This document shows, piece by piece, positions 17,079-24,568 of a stretch of DNA of 47,389 bases. The DNA is taken from NCBI GenBank assembly GCA_023254495.1, contig JALRLK010000147.1, positions 1 through 47,389 of the forward strand, written 5' to 3'. The position numbers and the translations under genes were made by a program. The DNA is from Marivivens sp. GTDB taxonomy: Bacteria > Pseudomonadota > Alphaproteobacteria > Rhodobacterales > Rhodobacteraceae. Under the pieces are notes generated by a model. That model was not told the DNA's origin. It worked only from the letters and a program-made list of their open reading frames with translations, and searched no databases. Every line of letters begins with the position of its first letter. Positions within the stretch are counted from its first letter, which is position 1.

Positions 17079-18076
17079 TCCTTTCGGCCGCGGGCGCCAA
17101 GGCTTTTGACATCGAAGAAGAACGTTTTTTCGGATCTGGACAGGAAATATCGGTCGTCAGCATCCTTTCGACGACGGATATCGATATCTTCGAGCCTCTG
17201 GTTGTGGCTTTTCAGGCAGCCAATCCGGGGATTGCCGTTCAGTACACCGTCGCAAGCACAACCGAAGTCTATCGTGCGGTTTCGGGCCGAGAGCGGGGTT
17301 CTGATCTGGTCATTTCCTCTGCCATGGACCTTCAGATGAAGCTCGCCAACGATGGCTATGCCCGCGAGCACCGGTCGATCGAGACGGATGCTCTGCCAGC
17401 ATGGGCGCGGTGGCGGGATCAGCTCTTTGCCTTCGCGCAGGAGCCGGTGGTTTTGATCCTCTCTCGCCCGGCCTTTGATGGCCTTCGTCTGCCACAGACC
17501 AGGGCGGATCTGATCGACCTCTTGCGGGCCAACCCGGAGCGCTTCGAAGGGCGCATAGGCACCTACGATCCCAACCGGTCGGGCGCGGGCTATCTCTTCG
17601 CCACTCAGGATGCACGGCAGTCGGACACGTTTTGGCGGCTTTCGGAAGTGATGGGCGGCCTGTCGCCGCGCCTCTACGACGGATCGGGCGCGATGATCGC
17701 GGATGTTCAGGCGGGGCGCCTTGTCTTGGCCTATAATGTCCTTGGCTCCTATGCTGCGGCACAGCTGGCCGGTGATCCGAATGCCGCGTTGATCGAGCTT
17801 GAGGATTTCACCAATGTGCTGTTGCGTACCGCGCTGATCCCGCGCGACGCGGAGCGCCCTGAATTGGGCGCGGCCTTTCTCGATTTTCTTTTGTCTGCCG
17901 AAGGGCAGACCTTGATCGACGAAAAGGCCGGCCTGCCGCGGATCGATGCGGCCACCTTGGCATCGGCGGGGCATCGGCGGCCGATCAGGCTTGATCCGGG
18001 GCTATTGGTGTTTGTCGATCCGTTGAAACGGCAGCGATTCCTGAGCGAATGGACTGCTGCCGTGGTGCGCCGCTAG
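17048..18076 (+). CDS. Extracellular solute-binding protein without adjacent permease
   Basis: LRKLILALGLILSAAGAKA signal peptide (TTG start), FEPLVVAFQAANPGIAVQYTVASTTEVYRAV, LVLAYNVLGSYAA; overlaps tctE by 31 nt. Confidence 0.85.
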   Translation: MRKLILALGLILSAAGAKAFDIEEERFFGSGQEISVVSILSTTDIDIFEPLVVAFQAANPGIAVQYTVASTTEVYRAVSGRERGSDLVISSAMDLQMKLANDGYAREHRSIETDALPAWARWRDQLFAFAQEPVVLILSRPAFDGLRLPQTRADLIDLLRANPERFEGRIGTYDPNRSGAGYLFATQDARQSDTFWRLSEVMGGLSPRLYDGSGAMIADVQAGRLVLAYNVLGSYAAAQLAGDPNAALIELEDFTNVLLRTALIPRDAERPELGAAFLDFLLSAEGQTLIDEKAGLPRIDAATLASAGHRRPIRLDPGLLVFVDPLKRQRFLSEWTAAVVRR

Positions 18077-18077
18077 G

Positions 18078-18374
18078 CTACTCGATCGCCACTTCCTGCC
18101 GCAGAGCGCTTGTCGTGCGGTCGTAGATCAGGATGCGGTTATCGGAGGTGACGACCGCGAACCAGTCGGTGCCTTGGGTAAAGGCGGTGGCCGTGACGCC
18201 CTCGGGCAGGGAGATCCGATCGGGAAGCGGCAGGGGATCGGCATTGAGGCGGATGACAAGGGCGGCGATAAGCACTAGGAAACCCGCAATCATCACAACC
18301 CCGAGCGCCGTGACGAGGCGCTTGAGAAAGATCAGTTGCGGCGGCAGGCTGCCGTTGTCGGAAGAGGTTTCCAT
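18078..18374 (-). CDS. Single-pass membrane protein, probable DUF6476
   Basis: LPPQLIFLKRLVTALGVVMIAGFLVLIAALVIRL...DWFAVVTSDNRILIYDR. Confidence 0.75.
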   Translation of the reverse strand: METSSDNGSLPPQLIFLKRLVTALGVVMIAGFLVLIAALVIRLNADPLPLPDRISLPEGVTATAFTQGTDWFAVVTSDNRILIYDRTTSALRQEVAIE

Positions 18375-19415
18375 ATGGCCGTGTCCGTTGTCTCGTTCCG
18401 GATCGAAGAGGATCCGCCTGCCCGCCTTGATAAGGCGCTTTCGCGCGATGTGCCAGACGAGGCGGCGCTGTCGCGGTCTCGCTTAGGCAAGCTGATCGAG
18501 GAGGGGGCGGTTGCGGTCAATGGTGCGACGATTACCAACCCGCGGTTTCGGACCAGTGAGGGCGACGAGATCGAGATCCGCGTTGAAGAGGCGGACGAGA
18601 GCCATATCGGCGCCGAAGAGATCCCTCTCGAGGTGCTTTACGAGGATGACGATCTGATCGTCGTCAACAAGCCTGCGGGCATGGTTGTCCATCCCGCGCC
18701 CGGATCGTCGGGGGGGACACTCGTGAATGCGATGATCCACCATTGCGGCGAGACGCTTTCGGGCGTGGGCGGCGAGAAGCGGCCGGGGATTGTGCACCGG
18801 ATCGACAAGGAGACGAGCGGGCTTCTCGTGGCCGCCAAGAGCGATCGGGCGCATCACGGGCTTGCTGCTCAATTCGAGAAGCACACCGTCGAGCGGCATT
18901 ATCTGGCGATCTGCTATGGCGTGCCGGATCAAAACGACCCGCGTCTGCACGGCGTGAAGGGGACGAGTTTCGAGCCGGGCAATATCCTGAAGATCCAGAC
19001 CCATCTGGGGCGTCACAAGACCGACAGGCAGAAACAGGCGGTGAGCTTTCACGGCGGGCGGCACGCGGTGACGCGGGCGCGGATCGTGCAGGCGCTGGGC
19101 GAACCGCCGGTGGCGGCGCTGATCGAATGTTGGCTGGAGACAGGGCGCACGCACCAGATCCGCGTGCATATGGCCCATGTCGGCCACGCGCTGATCGGCG
19201 ACCCGGTTTATGGCGGGCGGCGCAAGCTGAATGCCAAGGCTGTAGGGGAGGTCGCGCAGGAAGCCGCGCTCGCGTTTTCGCGGCAGGCGCTGCATGCTGC
19301 GACCTTGGGGTTTGTACATCCGGTCACGGCCGAGGAACTGCGCTTTGCAGCACCTTTGCCGCAGGACATGGCCGATCTTCTGGTGGCGCTGGGGGGTGAG
19401 GTTCCGGAGGTTTAG
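18375..19415 (+). CDS. rluD: RluA/RluD family 23S rRNA pseudouridine synthase
   Basis: S4 domain then GIVHRIDKETSGLLVAAKSDRAH; TGRTHQIRVHMAHVGHALIGDPVYGG. Confidence 0.95.
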   Translation: MAVSVVSFRIEEDPPARLDKALSRDVPDEAALSRSRLGKLIEEGAVAVNGATITNPRFRTSEGDEIEIRVEEADESHIGAEEIPLEVLYEDDDLIVVNKPAGMVVHPAPGSSGGTLVNAMIHHCGETLSGVGGEKRPGIVHRIDKETSGLLVAAKSDRAHHGLAAQFEKHTVERHYLAICYGVPDQNDPRLHGVKGTSFEPGNILKIQTHLGRHKTDRQKQAVSFHGGRHAVTRARIVQALGEPPVAALIECWLETGRTHQIRVHMAHVGHALIGDPVYGGRRKLNAKAVGEVAQEAALAFSRQALHAATLGFVHPVTAEELRFAAPLPQDMADLLVALGGEVPEV

Positions 19416-19473
19416 GGGCTCTGCCCTTCTGGTCTGCGGCCATTCACCCCGGAGTATTTTCGGCCAAAAGAAG
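19415..19473 (+). repeat. Copy A of dispersed intergenic repeat (GGGGCTCTGCCC...CCCGGAGTATTTTCGGCCAAAAGAAG)
   Basis: Shares both ends with copy at 28902-28958. Confidence 0.75.
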
Positions 19474-19633
19474 CCTGAAACAATTTTCGCAATTTTGCGA
19501 GGCCGGGGGTTCGGCCCTCGCTTTTGGGGCCGACCGGGTTCATATTTTAGCAAGGATTTTGCAATAGCGCCCTTTGAATCGGATCACAGTGCGCCTAGAT
19601 CGATGTTAAGAGTATAAACATTGGGAGTGTTCG

Positions 19634-20536
19634 ATGAGTTCCTATGCCAATCTTCCGGCCCCGTCGCCGGAACAAGGGCTGAACCGGTATCTGCAGGAGA
19701 TTCGCAAGTTTCCGATGCTGGAGCCGGAAGAGGAATACATGCTGGCCAAGCGCTGGGTCGACCATGAGGACAGTGGGGCCGCGCATCGTCTGGTGACGAG
19801 CCATCTGCGGCTCGCGGCGAAGATCGCCATGGGCTATCGCGGCTATGGTTTGCCGCAGGCCGAGGTGATTTCCGAGGCGAATGTGGGCCTGATGCAGGCG
19901 GTGAAGCGGTTTGATCCCGAGAAGGGCTTTCGGCTTGCGACCTACGCCATGTGGTGGATCCGCGCCTCGATCCAGGAGTATATCCTGCGGTCGTGGAGCC
20001 TTGTGAAGCTGGGCACCACCAGCGCGCAGAAGAAGCTGTTCTTCAATCTGCGGAAAGCCAAGGCGCGGATTGGGGCGCTGGAGGAGGGTGATCTTCTGCC
20101 CGAGAACGTGGCGCAGATCGCCCATGATCTTGGCGTGACCGAGGATGAGGTTGTTTCGATGAACCGGCGCCTTTCCGGGGGCGACGCTTCGCTCAACGCG
20201 ATGGTGGGCGGCGGTGGCGACAGCGATAGTGTCACCCAGTGGCAGGACTGGCTCGAGGATGAGGATGCCGATCAGGCGGGCGCTTATGAGGCACGCAACG
20301 AGCTTGAATCGCGGCGCGAGCTTTTGGTCGAGGCGATGAAGGTGCTCAACGAGCGGGAACGTGATATCCTGATCCAGCGCCGCCTTCAGGACGAGACCAT
20401 CACGCTCGAGGACTTGTCGTCCCAATATGACGTGAGCCGTGAGCGGATCCGCCAGATCGAGGTGCGGGCTTTTGATAAGCTGCAGCAGCGTATGCAGGAG
20501 CTTGCCAAGGAAAAGGGAATGCTGGCGACCGTCTAA
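19634..20536 (+). CDS. rpoH: RNA polymerase sigma factor RpoH (sigma32)
   Basis: ANLPAPSPEQGLNRYLQEIRKFPMLEPEEEYMLAKRW..; QKKLFFNLRKAK RpoH box. Confidence 0.96.
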   Translation: MSSYANLPAPSPEQGLNRYLQEIRKFPMLEPEEEYMLAKRWVDHEDSGAAHRLVTSHLRLAAKIAMGYRGYGLPQAEVISEANVGLMQAVKRFDPEKGFRLATYAMWWIRASIQEYILRSWSLVKLGTTSAQKKLFFNLRKAKARIGALEEGDLLPENVAQIAHDLGVTEDEVVSMNRRLSGGDASLNAMVGGGGDSDSVTQWQDWLEDEDADQAGAYEARNELESRRELLVEAMKVLNERERDILIQRRLQDETITLEDLSSQYDVSRERIRQIEVRAFDKLQQRMQELAKEKGMLATV

Positions 20537-20608
20537 GCGCCGCCAGCGGACGCCTATTTGAATTTTGAGTGTCTGTTCCGTCAGGCCTATTGAAAATTGA
20601 GGGACAAA

Positions 20609-20917
20609 ATGCCGATACCTGATCCGAACGGAACCGAACCGGTTACCATTGATGAGAGCGGGCTGCCGGTTGTGGAGAAGAATATACTGTCGCGGCTTGT
20701 CTCGATGATCCTGATCGGGATCTTGCTGGGCCTGTCGGATACGGTGTTTGCTCTGCTCGTGGTCGTGCAATTCGTCATCATGCTGTTCAACAGTGGGCGG
20801 CCCAATCCGCGGCTGGCCGAATTTGGCACGGCGCTGGCGCTGTGGATTGCCAAGGCGGTGCGCTATCAGACTGGCGCGAGCCAGACCCGCCCCTGGCCCT
20901 GGACGGATCTCGACTGA
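20609..20917 (+). CDS. DUF4389 domain membrane protein
   Basis: RLVSMILIGILLGLSDTVFALLVVVQFVIMLFNSGRPNPRLAEFGTALALWIAKAVRYQT. Confidence 0.85.
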   Translation: MPIPDPNGTEPVTIDESGLPVVEKNILSRLVSMILIGILLGLSDTVFALLVVVQFVIMLFNSGRPNPRLAEFGTALALWIAKAVRYQTGASQTRPWPWTDLD

Positions 20918-20920
20918 TCC

Positions 20921-21190
20921 ATGGCGGGCGGTTGGGCGCAGGACGGGGCGGTGAACGAGCAAATCGAAGCCTCGATCGCCGATGAGCTTGCTCGCATGAA
21001 GGCCCGCAAAGGTCCGACCGGCGAGAGCCTGAGCCACTGCGCCGAATGCGAGGAAGAGATCCCTCAGGCGCGGCGCGAGGCGATCCCGGGTGTCAAGCTG
21101 TGCATTGATTGCCAGAAAGAGCGCGATGGCCGCCCTCAAAGCCGCGGCGGGATCAACCGGCGCGGCTCAAAGGACAGCCAGCTGAAATAG
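20921..21190 (+). CDS. DksA/TraR family C4-type zinc finger protein
   Basis: HCAECEEEIPQARREAIPGVKLCIDCQKERD. Confidence 0.92.
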   Translation: MAGGWAQDGAVNEQIEASIADELARMKARKGPTGESLSHCAECEEEIPQARREAIPGVKLCIDCQKERDGRPQSRGGINRRGSKDSQLK

Positions 21191-21194
21191 CCGC

Positions 21195-23012
21195 TCAGGC
21201 TTCGAGCGCCTCAAGCTCGTCGATCAGACCCTCGATCATCGACAGGCCCTTGTCCCAGAAGGCGGGGTCCGAGGCATCGAGGCCGAAGGGCGCGAGCAGG
21301 TCTTTGTGGTGCTTCGATCCACCCGCGCGGAGCATCTCGAAGTATTTCTCCTGGAACGAGGCATCGCCCTCTTCATAGACGGCATAGAGCGCGTTCACGA
21401 GGCCATCGCCGAAGGCATAGGCATAGACGTAGAAGGGCGAATGCACGAAGTGGGGGATATAGGCCCAATAGGTCTTGTAGCCCTCGAAGAACTCAAAGGC
21501 ATCGCCCAGAGACTCGGCCTGAACCGACATCCAGAGCGCGTTGATATCGTCGGGCGTCAGCTCGCCCTCGCGGCGGGCGGCGTGGAGCTTGCATTCGAAA
21601 TCATAGAAGGCGATCTGGCGGACGACCGTGTTGATCATGTCCTCGACCTTGCCGGCGAGGAGAACCCTGCGCTCCATCTTGTCTTTCGCGCCTGCAAGGA
21701 GCTTGCGGAAGGTCAGCATCTCGCCAAAGACCGAAGCGGTTTCGGCCAGCGTTAGCGGCGTCGAGGACAAAAGCTCGCCCTGACCGGCCGCCAAGACCTG
21801 ATGCACGCCGTGGCCCAATTCGTGCGCCAGCGTCATCACATCGCGCGGTTTGCCGAGGTAGTTGAGCATCACATAGGGATGGACTGTGGTGACAGTCGGG
21901 TGGGCAAAGGCGCCGGGGGCCTTGCCGGGCTTCACGCCCGCGTCGATCCAGCCCTTGTCGAAGAAGGGCTCGGTAAGTTTGGCAAGCTCGGGATCGAAGG
22001 CGGCATAGGCGTCGGTCACGATCTGGCGCGCCTCGTCCCAGGCAACGATCCGGTCGTTCTCCATCGGCAGGGGCGCGTTGCGGTCCCAGACCTGAAGTTT
22101 GTCGAGGCCGAGCCATTTGGCCTTGAGCCGATAATAGCGCTGCGACAGGCGCGGATAGGCGGCTACGACCGCGTTGCGCAGCGCCTCGACCACCTCGGGT
22201 TCGACATGGTTCGACAGGTGCCGCGCGGTCTGGGCGGTGGGGAAGCCGCGCCAGCGATCTTCGATTTCCTTTTCCTTGGCGAGCGTGTTGTGGACGCGGG
22301 CGAAGATCTTTAGGTTTTCCTTGAAGATGCGGGCAAGCTCGTGCGCGGCGGCCTCGCGCTTGTCGCGTTTCTGCTCGGTCAGCTGGTTCAGGAGCGTCTC
22401 GATCCCGACCTTCTCGCCCTCGAGATCAAATTCGAGGCCGGCGAGGGTCTCGTCGAAGAGCTTGTTCCAGGCCGAGGCGCCGACGGTCGATTGATCGTGC
22501 AGGAATTTCTCAAGCTCGTCAGAGAGTTGATAGGGCTTCATGGCCCGCATCCTGTCCATCACGGGGCGATAGCGGGCGAGATCGGCATTGGCGGCATAGA
22601 GCGCTTCGAGGTGGGCATCGTCGAGCCGGTTGAACTCGAGGCTCCAGAATACCAGCGGCGTCGTGAAGGTCGTGATCTTGTCCTGACAGTCGGACATGAA
22701 CTTGGCCCGCGAGGCGTTGGTGGTTTCCTGATAGTAGCGCAGGCCCGCGAAGGACATGACGCGCCCGACGGCCACGTCGATCGCCTCATAGCGCTTGACC
22801 GCTTCCAAAAGGCCAGCGGCATCTAGCCCCGCCATCTTGCCCTCATAGGACGCGGCGAAGTCGGCGCAGGCGGTCTCGAGCCAATCCATATCCTTTTGCA
22901 GCTCGGCCGCTTTCTCGCCGGTGTAAAGGTCGTCGAGGTTCCATTCGGGCAGCGGCCCGAGCGAATTTCCACCGGCTGCGTTGGCGTCGAAAACCGGGCT
23001 GCGATCTTTCAT
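21195..23012 (-). CDS. pepF: M3 family oligoendopeptidase (PepF)
   Basis: TLAHELGHGVHQVLA zinc protease motif; LPEWNLDDLYTG N-terminus. Confidence 0.94.
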   Translation of the reverse strand: MKDRSPVFDANAAGGNSLGPLPEWNLDDLYTGEKAAELQKDMDWLETACADFAASYEGKMAGLDAAGLLEAVKRYEAIDVAVGRVMSFAGLRYYQETTNASRAKFMSDCQDKITTFTTPLVFWSLEFNRLDDAHLEALYAANADLARYRPVMDRMRAMKPYQLSDELEKFLHDQSTVGASAWNKLFDETLAGLEFDLEGEKVGIETLLNQLTEQKRDKREAAAHELARIFKENLKIFARVHNTLAKEKEIEDRWRGFPTAQTARHLSNHVEPEVVEALRNAVVAAYPRLSQRYYRLKAKWLGLDKLQVWDRNAPLPMENDRIVAWDEARQIVTDAYAAFDPELAKLTEPFFDKGWIDAGVKPGKAPGAFAHPTVTTVHPYVMLNYLGKPRDVMTLAHELGHGVHQVLAAGQGELLSSTPLTLAETASVFGEMLTFRKLLAGAKDKMERRVLLAGKVEDMINTVVRQIAFYDFECKLHAARREGELTPDDINALWMSVQAESLGDAFEFFEGYKTYWAYIPHFVHSPFYVYAYAFGDGLVNALYAVYEEGDASFQEKYFEMLRAGGSKHHKDLLAPFGLDASDPAFWDKGLSMIEGLIDELEALEA

Positions 23013-23086
23013 TGGGGGGGAACCTTTCAACAATGTTTGCAGGAACATAATCGTGCCTTGCAATGAGGAAAAGGCCGGAAGGCGCT

Positions 23087-24028
23087 TTAGACGTTGGCAG
23101 AAAAGAGTGCAAGCGACCTTTGCAGCACCATCTCGCGGATATGGGGCTGCTCGATCAGCAATTCGTGGCGGCCTTTCGGCACAAGAACCAGCTCGCCATT
23201 GGGCCAGCTGGACATTCGAGATTTAATCCGCTCTGGATCAACGATGCGCTCGTCGCTGCCCAGAAAGGCAATTGCTGGGAGATCGGGCGAAGGGAGGTGA
23301 TCTATCGCTTCGTTTTCGCGATCAGCCTCAAGAAACCAGCCAATGCTTGGCCCGCCGAGGGTCAATTCGGGGTGCGCGTCGTGCTGTAGGCGCATATAGG
23401 CAAACATTTCGCGGTCGCTCGTAAGGTCGTTGCCGGAGAAATGGCTGCGAGCGACAAAAGTTACCCGTGACTGGGTCGGGGCAATGGATTCGTGACGGCC
23501 CAGCAGGGTCGAAATCTTGGCCGCGAAGGGTGCCATGATCGCCGAAGATCGCGACATCTGGATGCGCCACATCGGCGCCGAGAAGGCGACGGCGTTAAAG
23601 GGTGCGGCGACGATGACCGTCCGAAGGCCGATACAGCCCCCCATAGAATGCGAGAGCAAAAACCACGGCTTTGGCAGGTTTCGGCTGCGTGCATAGGCGA
23701 TCAACGCCACGACATCGAGCTGATAGTCGGAGAAGTGGCGAATATGCCCGACCGCCTGGTCTTTGCAGACGCGCTGGGCAAGGCCCTGGCCCCGCCAGTC
23801 GACCACCAAAGCGGAAAATCCAGCTTTGCGCAGTTCGTAGACCGTTCGCCCGTATTTCTCGATATATTCGGTTCGCCCCGGAAAGACGAAGATCGTGCCA
23901 CGATCTCCGCCAGTGGCCCAATGGGCCGCCCGGATCTTGACGCCGTCGGCGGCAACGCACCAGTTGGCTTTGCCGCCCTCGGGCGCTTCGGCGACGTCCT
24001 CAAAGAGTGGCGCCGCCTCATAGGTCAT
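23087..24028 (-). CDS. Alpha/beta hydrolase (lysophospholipase-like)
   Basis: LVVDWRGQGLAQR, FLLSHSMGGCIGLRT nucleophile elbow. Confidence 0.9.
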   Translation of the reverse strand: MTYEAAPLFEDVAEAPEGGKANWCVAADGVKIRAAHWATGGDRGTIFVFPGRTEYIEKYGRTVYELRKAGFSALVVDWRGQGLAQRVCKDQAVGHIRHFSDYQLDVVALIAYARSRNLPKPWFLLSHSMGGCIGLRTVIVAAPFNAVAFSAPMWRIQMSRSSAIMAPFAAKISTLLGRHESIAPTQSRVTFVARSHFSGNDLTSDREMFAYMRLQHDAHPELTLGGPSIGWFLEADRENEAIDHLPSPDLPAIAFLGSDERIVDPERIKSRMSSWPNGELVLVPKGRHELLIEQPHIREMVLQRSLALFSANV

Positions 24029-24315
24029 GCAAGGACGCCTGCCAGCTTCATCGCCATGCCCATATCACCCTCGACGCGCAATTTGCCCATCATAAAGGCC
24101 GCGGTGGCGTTTTGCTCGCCCTCAAGAATCGCCCGGAAGGTATCGACCGAGGCGCTGAGGGTCACGTCGGTATCATCATCACTGATATGGGCGCCCGAAC
24201 CGTCGATCACGATCGCGCCTTCACCTTCGATATCGAATTTTGCCGAGCCGTCGAAGCCTGCGCCTCCAAGGCGTTCGTTCAGGGCTTTTACGGCTTCGTC
24301 TAGGGTCGCGCTCAT
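24025..24315 (-). CDS. SCP2 sterol-binding domain protein
   Basis: GSAKFDIEGEGAIVIDGSGAHISDDDTDVTLSASVDTFRAILEGEQNATAAFMMGKLRVEGDMGMAMKLAGVL. Confidence 0.9.
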   Translation of the reverse strand: MSATLDEAVKALNERLGGAGFDGSAKFDIEGEGAIVIDGSGAHISDDDTDVTLSASVDTFRAILEGEQNATAAFMMGKLRVEGDMGMAMKLAGVLA

Positions 24316-24568
24316 TGGGTATCCTTTCAATGGGAAACGGGGCCGGCACCCGGCGCCACGAGGTTGCACCCCAAATATGGCTAAACCGTATCATCGATTC
24401 AAATTTGCCGTGGCGGAAACTGTGCGGATTATTGGAAATTTCCGACATTCTTCGGCGTTTGAAGGCATTTCCCCGGAAAAGAGGTCGCGGTCCTTGACCT
24501 TTCCGCCTCGTCCCTAAATGACTTCCAGAGGCCAATGCGCCGCTGCCACCTTCAACCTTGGGCCACAA

